From Rheinheimera sediminis (GTDB lineage Bacteria > Pseudomonadota > Gammaproteobacteria > Enterobacterales > Alteromonadaceae): DNA of 43,733 nucleotides. A program made the translations under genes and the position numbers. Location: assembly GCF_004005375.1 (NCBI RefSeq), contig NZ_RZUF01000028.1, forward strand, positions 1 through 43,733. Direction: 5' to 3'. This document shows positions 1 through 6,179 of the stretch, in pieces. The notes under the pieces are model-generated. The model did no database searches. It was not told where the DNA came from and saw only the letters and a list, made by a program, of their open reading frames with translations. Within the stretch, counting starts at the first letter, position 1. Every line of letters begins with the position of its first letter.

Positions 1-75
1 GCTGTGGATCACTTTTAGACTGTTGTTGACATTTACGCCGACAATCGTTATTCTCTGCTGATTATCTTCCAGGCG

Positions 76-753
76 ATGGACGCAGCAGGTAAAGATGGCG
101 CAATTCGCCATGTGATGTCGGGCGTAAACCCCCAAGGCTGTCGGGTACATAGTTTCAAACACCCAAGTGCCACCGAACTGGAGCACGATTTTCTCTGGCG
201 CAGCCACTGCGCTCTGCCCGAGCGCGGACAAATAGGGATTTTCAACCGTTCCTATTACGAAGAAGTACTGATAGTAAAGGTACAACCACAGCTATTAGAG
301 GCGCAAAAACTGCCGTATAAAAACCTGAACTCCGGTAGCTTCTGGCGTGATCGCTACCGCTCTATCGTTGCATCTGAGGCCCATCTGGTGCGCAACGGCA
401 CCAAGGTCATCAAGTTCTTTTTGCACCTGTCGAAAGAAGAACAATGCCGCCGTTTTCTCGACCGTATCGACAACCCCAAAAAAAATTGGAAATTTTCCGA
501 AGCCGATACAGCACAGCGCCAACACTGGGATAGTTATATGAGTGCCTATGCCGAGTGTTTAAGCAATACCAGCACCAAAGTTGCGCCCTGGTATGTGATA
601 CCGGCCGACGACAAGAAAAATGCCCGCTTAATCATTTCCAGCATTATTAACGAAACTCTGGCCGGGCTGGATTTAGCTTATCCGGAAACCAATGATGCAC
701 GCCGGACAAAGTTAGAGGAGATCCGTACTAAGTTATTGCAGGGTGAGCTTTAG
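76..753 (+). CDS. PPK2 family polyphosphate kinase, 5' end broken
   Basis: Polyphosphate kinase 2 enzymes transfer phosphate between polyphosphate and nucleotides in the cytoplasm. The P-loop AMDAAGKDG, the following [19 protein letters not shown] block, the [15 protein letters not shown] block and the [10 protein letters not shown] segment are typical of the family, and the C-terminal two thirds look complete. The first ATG (76) falls inside the P-loop strand. The frame upstream encodes the expected family residues ([14 protein letters not shown]) but meets a TAG at 16-18, and no ATG, GTG or TTG lies between that stop and 76. A second frame is open over 2-39, so the lesion is either a nonsense change or a frameshift near 36-40. 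The gene is probably a pseudogene or continues in altered form outside the window. Family assignment is firm; functionality is doubtful. Confidence 0.8.
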   Translation: MDAAGKDGAIRHVMSGVNPQGCRVHSFKHPSATELEHDFLWRSHCALPERGQIGIFNRSYYEEVLIVKVQPQLLEAQKLPYKNLNSGSFWRDRYRSIVASEAHLVRNGTKVIKFFLHLSKEEQCRRFLDRIDNPKKNWKFSEADTAQRQHWDSYMSAYAECLSNTSTKVAPWYVIPADDKKNARLIISSIINETLAGLDLAYPETNDARRTKLEEIRTKLLQGEL

Positions 754-754
754 T

Positions 755-783
755 ATTTGGGAGTTAGGGTCAGCCTCCCAAAT
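755..783. terminator. Hairpin after the PPK2 gene
   Basis: ATTTGGGAG (755-763) pairs perfectly with CTCCCAAAT (775-783) immediately after the PPK2 stop. There is no T-tract, so rho-independent termination is only possible, not shown. Confidence 0.35.
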
Positions 784-892
784 TGGCTAGTGCGGTATAC
801 AGTATTAACTTTTGTGCAAGAGGCAGGACCTGCCTGAGGCTTTCAGACTGTAAAGCATAAGAAATATGACAGGCATGGTGTCGAGAAATGCA

Positions 893-918
893 GCCGCTCT
901 GCGTTCAATGCGAGCGGC
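893..918 (-). terminator. Hairpin downstream of the MerR gene
   Basis: GCCGCTC and GAGCGGC form a 7-bp GC-rich stem around a 12-base loop just beyond the stop of the MerR gene on the minus strand. The tail is only weakly T-rich, so this is a modest terminator candidate. Confidence 0.35.
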
Positions 919-939
919 ATATCAGATCTATATGTTCAT

Positions 940-1755
940 CTAACGTATTTGTGCCAACCAAAATTGGGCATTAGTTTTCAATTGGTTATCACAAAAATAG
1001 AGCGTTGCTCTATACAAATGTTCAGCAAAACCTTTGGCATAGTGTTCATACATATCTTCAAAAACACTATTTGCTTTACTTAATTCAGTGAAACCTCTGT
1101 AGCCCTCACTGTCTAAAAATTTATTAGCAAATTCAGGATTAATCTCTGAAATTGCTTGGTTTGAGATGACGTAAGCCTCGCCAACTAATTGCTGCACCGA
1201 TTCTTCTTCAATCGGGTTTGCCAGAACTTCAACATAACGCCTACACCAATCATCTGAGATCGCTTCTTTCGTTCTCATGTCAGATTCAGAGAATCCTGCG
1301 AATGCCTGAAGTATTGAAGTCCCACCTTCTGTGTTAACCAACTCTTTTTTCCATTGCTCTGCCTTTTCTTTCGGCATTGAACCAAATAAAACATCCAAAT
1401 TTTGCTCACCGCGTAATGTACTCATTGCCATCTCCAAATTTTCAATAATTGATTGAGTTTCTTTTTGGCGTTGAAGTAAAAGAGCATGCTGCCCCTTGAG
1501 CATTTCCATGACGGAACATGAGGCTGTGGTGATACGTTTTATTTCTTCCAGAGAAAGGTCAAGTTTTCGGTAGAAAACGATTTGCTGAAGACGCACAGCA
1601 TCATCTAAGGTGTAGTAACGATACCCATTGAGATGATTTCGCCTCGCTTTTAATAAACCGATGTCATCATAATGATGCAGCGTTCGCACACTCACATCGG
1701 CTAGCTTGCTTAACTCTTTAATCTGATAGAATTTTATCTCGTTCACGTTACACAC
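940..1755 (-). CDS. MerR family regulator, TipA-like, with C-terminal effector domain
   Basis: A cytoplasmic transcription activator/repressor. Residues about 10-78 form the winged-helix MerR domain (FYQIKELSKLADVSVRTLHHYD, shown here only by its first turns, then NGYRYYTLDDAVRLQQI). Residues about 80-125 form the coiled-coil dimerisation helix, and residues about 150-270 match the TipAS antibiotic-recognition type domain (WCRRYVEVLANP, GYRGFTELSKANSVFEDMYEHYAKGF region). The 271-residue length fits TipAL-type proteins, which in other bacteria bind thiopeptides or other ligands. I cannot tell the ligand here. The ATG at 1755 is followed closely by the HTH; a start a few codons downstream is possible. 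The gene stands alone with no obvious adjacent target. Confidence 0.85.
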   Translation of the reverse strand: MCNVNEIKFYQIKELSKLADVSVRTLHHYDDIGLLKARRNHLNGYRYYTLDDAVRLQQIVFYRKLDLSLEEIKRITTASCSVMEMLKGQHALLLQRQKETQSIIENLEMAMSTLRGEQNLDVLFGSMPKEKAEQWKKELVNTEGGTSILQAFAGFSESDMRTKEAISDDWCRRYVEVLANPIEEESVQQLVGEAYVISNQAISEINPEFANKFLDSEGYRGFTELSKANSVFEDMYEHYAKGFAEHLYRATLYFCDNQLKTNAQFWLAQIR

Positions 1756-1770
1756 TTCTTAACTTCAACG

Positions 1771-1807
1771 ATTGGCAGGTTGCAGTATAACGTAGCGTGA
1801 GAGTCAA
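1771..1807 (-). promoter_or_regulatory. Possible MerR-type promoter/operator upstream of the MerR gene
   Basis: On the minus strand a TTGACT hexamer (1807-1802) runs straight into CTCACGCTACG, which resembles the -35 plus dyad layout of MerR-family autoregulated promoters. The right half-site and the -10 are poor, so the call is weak. Confidence 0.25.
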
Positions 1808-1919
1808 GAGATTATGGAGAAAGCTCTAAGTTTCCGTCAAATGTCAGCTTTTAGGGCAAACCAGATTCCGCAACAGCGAGGATGGGCATAGAGCTACGCA
1901 GAAATAGCGAAACAACAAA

Positions 1920-1958
1920 CTAACGCTGCCGTATATAGACCTATTTACGGCGGCGTCT
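1920..1958 (-). repeat. attC-like hairpin at the distal end of the cassette cluster
   Basis: CGCTGCCGTATATA (1924-1937) pairs with TATTTACGGCGGCG (1942-1955), with one wobble and one mismatch in 14 positions and a 4-base loop. Read on the minus strand it ends GGCAGCGTTAG, with the GCGTTAG core expected at the R' end of an attC. It is shorter than usual, so it could be a remnant or an unrelated hairpin. Confidence 0.35.
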
Positions 1959-2096
1959 ACGTGAACTCTATCAATTGCGCTGCGACCTCACTTGCGATGG
2001 CAACCTGTTGATTAGCAAACCGTAAACCAGTCAGTATTTATAGAAACAGCTCGAATAACTGACACATGCAGATATCTATTGCTTGTGTAGAATTTT

Positions 2097-2236
2097 GACC
2101 CTGCGCACCATCAGGGACAGATCAGAGCGCTATTCTCTCAGATTTTTTCGGCTTTTATTTTCGTTAAACTCATTGGAACTCCATTTGCAAAGCATTTAGG
2201 GCTAGGTGCAATACCCGACCCCAAAGCCTTTTTGGC
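2097..2236. repeat. REPIN/MITE-like element, degenerate copy B
   Basis: This is a diverged copy of the element at 3263-3413. The two share blocks such as CCAATGAGTTTAA (TCAATGAGTTTAA in the other copy), AGAGAATAGC (AGAAAATAGC) and the end AAAAAGGCTTTGG (AAAAAAGCTTTGG) in the same order. The terminal repeats are GACCCTGCGCACC and GGTGCAATACCCGACCCC. No transposase is encoded. Confidence 0.5.
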
Positions 2237-2262
2237 GTCGCACTTTCTGCGATTGTTAGAAA
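2234..2262 (-). repeat. 5' half of an attC-like site overlapping the PD40 stop codon
   Basis: On the minus strand the gene ends TTC TAA CAATCGCAG, so the TAA stop lies inside a TTCTAAC core, as seen for other genes in this cluster. A small perfect hairpin TCGCA-GAAAG-TGCGA follows. The REPIN-like copy B begins directly after it and may have split the site from its 3' half. Confidence 0.35.
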
Positions 2263-3161
2263 GATGATGCTTTGAGCTTCAGCTCTTCGATGATCTGCGC
2301 ATCAATCCAGTATAAATCTGATTGAAAGCCTGGCTTGCCGTTTGTATGGGGCGCCATTCTATTGAAGAAGATAAATTTACCGTCAGGTGTGACCTGTGCG
2401 CCTCTCTCTTCAGCTGCTGTATTTATCTTGTCTCCCAGATTAATAGCCTCCCCCCAAGAGCCATCTTTCTGGCGGAAACTGATATAGAGGTCAGCCTCGC
2501 CAAAGCCACCCGCTCTTTCACCGTCCCATATCAGGTAGCTCTCATCAGGGGCTATGTATGGATGACCATTCCATATGCCGGTATTAACCTGCTTCGGCAG
2601 CGGCTTCGGATCTTGCCATTTGCCACTCACCAGCTTTGAGTACCGCAGAATTCCATCACCAGCTGAGCTGCCTCTTTCGTCCAGAACTAAAGTACCTTTA
2701 GCTGAGGCAGCAAGACTCATAATCTGTAGTGCTTCAAAAGCAGGACCAAGGCTTTTCAGCTCTGACCAACCATCAGCTGTGCGCTGCTTATACCTGGCAC
2801 CATAATGCAGGGTTTTACCGTCTGGGGCGTAAAAGGGTCTGCTTTCTCCAGCCGGCAGCGCTATCTTCTGCCACTGCTCGCCCGCCCTTCGAAAAATGAC
2901 AGATTCAGGTGCTTTGGCATCACGAGAATGTTTCCATCTGCTGACAAAAAACTCGTTCATATCAGCAGAGAAACCACCAGCGTCGCCCCATTCTGCTGTA
3001 TTCACAATGCCGGGGGCAAAAGGCATGGCAGTTAAACCTGGTGGTGTTTGCCCCAGATAAGGGCCTTTAAGGGCAGGAAATTGATCCTGGCTATAACTCT
3101 TGCTACTCATAGTGAGTGCGCAAAGCAGCAAAATAACGAACAGACAAATACGCTCCATCAC
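2256..3161 (-). CDS. Secreted PD40/TolB-like beta-propeller protein
   Basis: A hydrophobic N-terminal segment (ICLFVILLLCALTMSS) ending near SKSYSQ looks like a signal peptide, so the protein is probably periplasmic. Several WD40-like (PD40) blades are visible: FSADMNEFFVSRW, FYAPDGKTLHYG, YIAPDESYLIWDGERAGGFGEADLYIS and VTPDGKFIFFNR, the last followed by DLYWIDAQIIEEL. Proteins of this kind are often annotated as exported TolB-like or OmpA-associated proteins of unknown function. Two starts are adjacent (GTG 3161, ATG 3158) behind AAGGA. The gene sits between two REPIN-like copies and its stop is embedded in an attC-like core, consistent with being an integron cassette. Binding partner and substrate are unknown. 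Confidence 0.75.
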   Translation of the reverse strand: MMERICLFVILLLCALTMSSKSYSQDQFPALKGPYLGQTPPGLTAMPFAPGIVNTAEWGDAGGFSADMNEFFVSRWKHSRDAKAPESVIFRRAGEQWQKIALPAGESRPFYAPDGKTLHYGARYKQRTADGWSELKSLGPAFEALQIMSLAASAKGTLVLDERGSSAGDGILRYSKLVSGKWQDPKPLPKQVNTGIWNGHPYIAPDESYLIWDGERAGGFGEADLYISFRQKDGSWGEAINLGDKINTAAEERGAQVTPDGKFIFFNRMAPHTNGKPGFQSDLYWIDAQIIEELKLKASSF

Positions 3162-3262
3162 TTATTTTTCCTTTTAATTCAGTTTGTTATCTCACATTTA
3201 TATGGAGGTACAACCTTGGGCTTTACTCAGTGCCTAAACTGTTGCTACCAATCTATAAAGGC

Positions 3263-3413
3263 TAGGTCTTGGATCTTGCACCGTTAAATGGAAGCCAGAT
3301 TGATTGGCTATTTTCTCTGTTCTTTTCTGTTTTTACGTTCATTAAACTCATTGAAACTAAAGCAATAAAGTCTTTTGGGGCAAGGTGCAAGACCTGAGAC
3401 CAAAGCTTTTTTG
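3263..3413. repeat. REPIN/MITE-like element, copy A
   Basis: GGTCTTGGATCTTGCACC (3265-3282) and GGTGCAAGACCTGAGACC (3384-3401) form imperfect terminal inverted repeats (14 of 18 positions). The T-rich interior is shared with copy B. The core GGTGCAAGACCTGA resembles the REP sequences that accompany RAYT/TnpREP transposases in marine Gammaproteobacteria (family knowledge). The element abuts the stop codon of the lipoprotein gene at 3414, where an attC would be expected. Confidence 0.55.
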
Positions 3414-3746
3414 CTATTCGGCCATAAATAACACCGCGTTAGTAATCACTAAAACTTGTTCCGTAGTTACAAGCGCTGCGTCCAGGTCTTTTTCCAAAAA
3501 CTCAGGTAAGTGATCGCTGACTCGCTTTATCTGGTCAGCACCATCAGCTTCGTACTGCCGGACGAAACTAAGGCATGGCTCTGATCCTCTTGCTTTTTGC
3601 TCCAGACAAAGTGCAGCCAAAGTAGATAAATTTTCAATGTTATCCTGTAGTGCCTGTAAATTGACTTGCTCCTTAGCTTTGCCAGAGCAGGCCGCTACGA
3701 CAGTAGCAACAATTAATACAGATAAACATTTAAGACTTTGATTCAT
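3414..3746 (-). CDS. Small lipoprotein of unknown function
   Basis: 110 residues. The N-terminus is a lipoprotein signal: MNQSLKCLSVLIVATVVAACSG, where VVAAC-S is the lipobox with the lipidated cysteine at residue 20. The rest is a helical, acidic domain with two further cysteines (LAALCLEQ, EPCLSFV) that could form a disulfide. I recognise no family. The ATG overlaps the stop of the preceding small ORF by four bases (ATGA), which suggests translational coupling. No attC-like site follows; a REPIN-like element begins at once. Confidence 0.7.
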   Translation of the reverse strand: MNQSLKCLSVLIVATVVAACSGKAKEQVNLQALQDNIENLSTLAALCLEQKARGSEPCLSFVRQYEADGADQIKRVSDHLPEFLEKDLDAALVTTEQVLVITNAVLFMAE

Positions 3747-3937
3747 GCTTCCTCCAAAACTAAAAGACGATCATTTAACCTGCAAAGCATAGCTGTGGTT
3801 TGAGATGAACCCTGGTTTTGCCTGCTGTTATAGTTGTTTGTTGAGCTTACTCGCCCCGCATCCGATAGCACAATAGGATCCCACGAAGCCCCCCTCCAGA
3901 AAACAGCAGCAAGACCTATGCTGAGTAACAGCATCAC
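3743..3937 (-). CDS. Small ORF coupled to the lipoprotein gene
   Basis: 64 residues from a GTG start (3937), with ATG available one codon later. The N-terminus MLLLSIGLAAVFW is hydrophobic and could be a membrane anchor or signal; the remainder is polar and Gln/Asn/Ser-rich. Its TGA overlaps the ATG of the lipoprotein gene. It may be a real small membrane protein sharing a cassette with that gene, or simply the cassette leader. No homology is recognised. Confidence 0.4.
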   Translation of the reverse strand: MMLLLSIGLAAVFWRGASWDPIVLSDAGRVSSTNNYNSRQNQGSSQTTAMLCRLNDRLLVLEEA

Positions 3938-3955
3938 TGATATTTCAACAACTTT

Positions 3956-3994
3956 GCTATAACGCTCAATAGCAAAAACATAGCTGTTAGCAGC
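3956..3994 (-). repeat. Very short attC-like site after the VOC gene
   Basis: On the minus strand the VOC gene ends GGC TGC TAA CAGC, placing the TAA stop in a GCTAAC core. About 30 bases later comes GCGTTATAGC. GCTAACAGC and GC-GTTAT-AGC can pair with one bulged base. The site is shorter than typical attC sites (about 57 bases or more), so it may be a deletion product. Confidence 0.35.
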
Positions 3995-4331
3995 CTAACT
4001 CTGTAATATGCAAAAGCTCACCAACTGGCCCCCACAAGTAAAACACTTTGCCCCAAGACTCCTGCTGAATTGGTGTTATTTTTGTTTTGTACTTTGATTG
4101 TGAGCAAAGACTGTAAGCAATATCTATATTCGACACGCACACCTGCAGCATAAAATTAGTGGCGAATTCATGGTTAAAAAAACGCTGCAAAAAGAACAGA
4201 CAGTCTCCGTTTTTAAATAATGTTAAATCCTCAGAAACGTACTCTGCTTCAAACCCGATTTCTGCATAGAATGACTGTGAAACCTCATAGTCTTTACTAG
4301 GTACAAAAGCTTTTATATCAGTAACATTCAC
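3987..4331 (-). CDS. VOC superfamily (glyoxalase/bleomycin-resistance-like) protein
   Basis: 114 residues forming the beta-alpha-beta-beta-beta modules of the vicinal oxygen chelate fold: DIKAFVPSKDYEVSQSFYAEIGFEAEYV, split here as an N-terminal strand, helix and the characteristic SFYAEIGFE turn, then LFKNGDCLFFLQRF and WGKVFYLWGPVGELLHITEL. This N-terminal type is common among integron cassettes and is often annotated as a glyoxalase or bleomycin-resistance protein; the real substrate is usually unknown. The start is GTG at 4331, chosen because AGGAGG sits five bases upstream. Ordinary metal ligands are not all evident, so catalysis is uncertain. Confidence 0.8.
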   Translation of the reverse strand: MNVTDIKAFVPSKDYEVSQSFYAEIGFEAEYVSEDLTLFKNGDCLFFLQRFFNHEFATNFMLQVCVSNIDIAYSLCSQSKYKTKITPIQQESWGKVFYLWGPVGELLHITELGC

Positions 4332-4631
4332 TGTTGCCTCCTGTTCATAGCTAAACCCGACGGCTGAAGCGACGAGTTCTTGTGTACATCGCAGAGATTA
4401 GATGCTCTGAATAACACACTATGGGTTCTGTATTGTTTTCTCTTCATGCCATGCACCCATTCAATACCCTGAATAGCTGTAGTAGGGAATGCTGCAAAGT
4501 AGCTTGGGGCCGAGACGATTGAAATGCTCATATCAATGTCTGCACTGCCAGATACAGCAACATGGTCTTACAGTTGCATTGCTGCAATTATGTCTTATCC
4601 TTCGCCAAAAACAGGAGTTCCACTGCATGTA
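4332..4631. other. 300-bp stretch between the VOC gene and the small membrane ORF
   Basis: The minus strand has a 67-codon frame (4328-4531), but it lacks recognisable composition or family signal. CAGCCGTCGGGTTTAGC (minus strand, near 4350) resembles the 3' half of an attC just before the VOC ribosome-binding site. I could not find its 5' partner, so only half a site is proposed. Confidence 0.35.
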
Positions 4632-4742
4632 TTACTGGAAAAACTTGAAAGAAAACCAAGCAATCAATGTCAGCGAAATGCCAAACAAAACACCGTAAAT
4701 AAAGTACTTACGAAAAACTTCAGAGGATTGATTTTGTGCCAT
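4632..4742 (-). CDS. 36-residue single-pass membrane peptide
   Basis: Starting at the ATG at 4742, the product has a polar N-terminus (MAQNQSSEVFRK) and one transmembrane helix (YFIYGVLFGISLTLIAWFSF) ending FKFFQ. I prefer this start to a longer frame reaching 4901, because the longer frame would run through the attC-like site at 4785-4852 and overlap the GNAT gene. It lies exactly where a cassette gene would follow an attC. Function unknown; small membrane peptides are common cassette products. Confidence 0.5.
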   Translation of the reverse strand: MAQNQSSEVFRKYFIYGVLFGISLTLIAWFSFKFFQ

Positions 4743-4784
4743 TTTAAGATTCTCTTTAGCAATTACGTTGAAATTTAACAGATT

Positions 4785-4852
4785 TGCTAACTCACACACC
4801 TGTACGAGCAAGCCTTTTAGACATAGAGCGCCGCTGGCGCAGTTGTTAGGTC
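4785..4852 (-). repeat. attC-like site after the GNAT gene
   Basis: On the minus strand the site begins ACCTAACAACTGCGCC, which matches the RYYYAAC core and contains the GNAT stop codon TAA. A perfect GCGCC-GCT... hairpin (GCGCC/GGCGC) follows, and the site ends GTGTGTGAGTTAGCA. CTAAC and GTTAG pair, and the flanking bases are partly complementary. Length about 66 bases, as expected for attC. Confidence 0.5.
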
Positions 4853-5370
4853 TTGTTTGGGTTAACCAATGATGTGAGAACATGGTCTTCCCAATTCCCA
4901 TTAATTTTTAAAAATCTTCTTGCAAGCCCTTCCTTAACAAAACCCAAATGCCCAAGTAATGCTTCTGACCTTTGGTTGGAAGGCATATAATTAGCCATAA
5001 CTCTATTTAAATGAAGCTCTGAAAAAGCATAACCTATTACATGAACACATAATTTTTTCATCAGCCCCCTGCCTTGATACGTCTTTGAAACAGCATACCC
5101 CATGTTACACCCCATAAAGGGGCCTCGAACAATGTTGGTTAGAGAACATATGGCTACTATGTCTCCTTCTTGCGGGTTAAAGTAAATAAAATGCGCTGAT
5201 TTGCCTTCAACCAGTTCTTTTTCACGCTCGTGTAATCGCAGTGTCCACGCATCAATTGAATGATACCCTTCTTCTCTACGAGGCTCCCATCTGCGCAAGT
5301 GTTCTTCATTCCTGAGGTAAAAGTCAGAAATTAAGGCTGCATCATCTGTTGATAAAAATCTGATTTCCAT
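4846..5370 (-). CDS. GNAT family N-acetyltransferase, RimJ/RimL type
   Basis: 174 residues covering one GNAT domain. It transfers acetyl from acetyl-CoA to an amine acceptor that cannot be named here. Landmarks are the N-terminal strand EIRFLSTDDAALIS, the RimJ-type helix RNEEHLRRWEPR, the beta-4 strand NMGYAVSKTYQGRG, the pyrophosphate loop YQGRGLMKKL (Q/RxxGxG/A type) and the C-terminal NRVMANYMPSNQRSEALLGHLGFVKEG. The ATG at 5370 gives a full-length domain. The TAA stop is part of the attC-like core that follows. Acetyltransferases of this type are among the commonest integron cassette products. Confidence 0.85.
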   Translation of the reverse strand: MEIRFLSTDDAALISDFYLRNEEHLRRWEPRREEGYHSIDAWTLRLHEREKELVEGKSAHFIYFNPQEGDIVAICSLTNIVRGPFMGCNMGYAVSKTYQGRGLMKKLCVHVIGYAFSELHLNRVMANYMPSNQRSEALLGHLGFVKEGLARRFLKINGNWEDHVLTSLVNPNKT

Positions 5371-5380
5371 ACTTTCACCC

Positions 5381-5454
5381 TTAACGCCCGCAAGCCAGCA
5401 GAGTAACTTGCAGTAAGTAGAGCGGCCTAGCGTTTTGATGGCCTTTGTTATGCA
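5381..5454 (-). repeat. attC-like site after the DUF1330 gene
   Basis: On the minus strand the site begins GCATAACAAAGGCC, with the DUF1330 stop TAA inside the core, and ends GGCTTGCGGGCGTTAAG. TAAC/GTTA and GGCC/GGC-type pairing close the ends, and the GGGCGTTA end is like that of Vibrio-type repeats. The length (about 73 bases) and position directly between two genes fit a cassette junction. This is the clearest core pair in the cluster. Confidence 0.55.
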
Positions 5455-5747
5455 GTAGCATTTTCAACCGGCACCAATAAAAATTTACTCACTGATCCAG
5501 ACTGCCTCGCTTGCTTGAACGGCCTATATTCCTCTGAATTGTAAAAACCTAAAGCATCTTCTTTAGTTGGAAATTGTGCCACCACGCTGAATTGCGGTTT
5601 TTCAGTACCTTCCAGTAACTCAATGGCTGACGTTCTGGTTAAATATTTCCCACCAAAAGAATTGACCAGCGGTGTAACTTTCCGAAGATATTCATTGACC
5701 CATGATGGTTCTGCAATATTGGTCTCAACGATCAAAAGATAACTCAA
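5448..5747 (-). CDS. DUF1330 family protein
   Basis: 99 residues with the ferredoxin-like alpha/beta pattern of DUF1330/dimeric alpha-beta barrel proteins: YLLIVETNIAEPSWVNEYL, split by the LRKVTPLVNSFGGKYLTRT segment, then FSVVAQFPTKEDALGFYNSEEYRPFKQARQ and a final SVSKFLLVPVE strand. The FYNSEEYRP signature is diagnostic. Members are small cytoplasmic proteins of unknown activity, common in Gammaproteobacteria and in integron cassettes. The ATG at 5747 lies behind an AGGAG-like purine run. The TAA stop lies in the attC-like core at 5450. Confidence 0.8.
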   Translation of the reverse strand: MSYLLIVETNIAEPSWVNEYLRKVTPLVNSFGGKYLTRTSAIELLEGTEKPQFSVVAQFPTKEDALGFYNSEEYRPFKQARQSGSVSKFLLVPVENATA

Positions 5748-5767
5748 TGTTTTCTCCTACTACAGGT

Positions 5768-5873
5768 TGTACTCACCTGCGGATTGTAAGTAGCTCGTTG
5801 CGATAAACTGCGTGCAGCGATATTGCAAATATCTCATCTTACAATGAATCAGGTGCGATGCATTGTTATAGAT
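5768..5873 (-). repeat. attC-like palindrome after the 101-residue hypothetical gene
   Basis: The arms CACCTG-CGG-ATTGTAAG (5774-5790) and CTTACAAT-GAAT-CAGGTG (5838-5855) pair over 14 bases, with an unequal unpaired block (3 against 4 bases) in the middle. This asymmetric-spacer architecture is typical of folded attC strands. CTATAACAATGC (minus strand) at the gene-proximal end gives the R'' core. The distal core is degenerate (GAGTACAAC). Confidence 0.5.
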
Positions 5874-6179
5874 TTAGTTTTCACATTCGATATCTGACGG
5901 CACAATAAAGAAAAAGTCTTCCGTATTAAAATCAGTACCATTTTTGATATAGGCACGAACTGCCTCAGTGTATCCGTCATCGTTTTCTTTTCCAGGATAA
6001 GGACGACTGCCAGAACAAACGGAAATCACACCGTCGTTAGTGTAAACAATATATTGCCAACCTACATTTAAAGGTATTCCGCAGTCTCCGCGACCAAACC
6101 TGCTATAAAGTTTTTTAATTTCTTCTGAGTTTCCCTTTAGAGATTCTATTAGTTCGAACTCGGCGACCACACTTTTCAT
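5874..6179 (-). CDS. Hypothetical protein, possibly 5' truncated
   Basis: 101 residues from the ATG at 6179, mainly alpha/beta with a SGSRPYPGKENDDGYTE loop. I recognise no family. The same frame stays open upstream to 6296 and reads like protein (YACSCGIINIKEVIT, then SKHVFVVGVKSVKIGKPN) but contains no ATG, GTG or TTG. A CxCG pair there could be half a metal site. Either translation begins at 6179, or a longer ancestral protein has lost its start. It is the first gene in the direction of transcription of the cassette cluster. Confidence 0.5.
   Translation of the reverse strand: MKSVVAEFELIESLKGNSEEIKKLYSRFGRGDCGIPLNVGWQYIVYTNDGVISVCSGSRPYPGKENDDGYTEAVRAYIKNGTDFNTEDFFFIVPSDIECEN

Larger units (their letters stand above)
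1756..2255. other. 500-bp gene-free stretch between the MerR gene and the PD40 gene
   Basis: I see no credible coding frame. The stretch holds the MerR upstream region, a strong attC-like hairpin at 1920-1958, a degenerate REPIN/MITE-like copy at 2097-2236 and the 5' half of an attC-like site next to the PD40 stop codon. Confidence 0.6.

Noticed and set aside
1771-1807. Complete autoregulated MerR promoter with 19-base spacer
   Set aside because: The -35-like TTGACT and left half-site are there, but no acceptable -10 lies at 17-20 bases, so only a weak operator candidate is reported.
4328-4531. 67-codon minus-strand frame just upstream of the VOC gene, overlapping its start as GTGA
   Set aside because: Product shows no membrane segment, domain or family signal, and the frame runs through the half attC-like sequence before the VOC ribosome-binding site, so it is more likely chance reading through a cassette junction.
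4743-4901. Longer version of the small membrane ORF starting at 4901
   Set aside because: The extra 53 codons would overlap the end of the GNAT gene and translate the whole attC-like site; the ATG at 4742 gives a normal membrane peptide.
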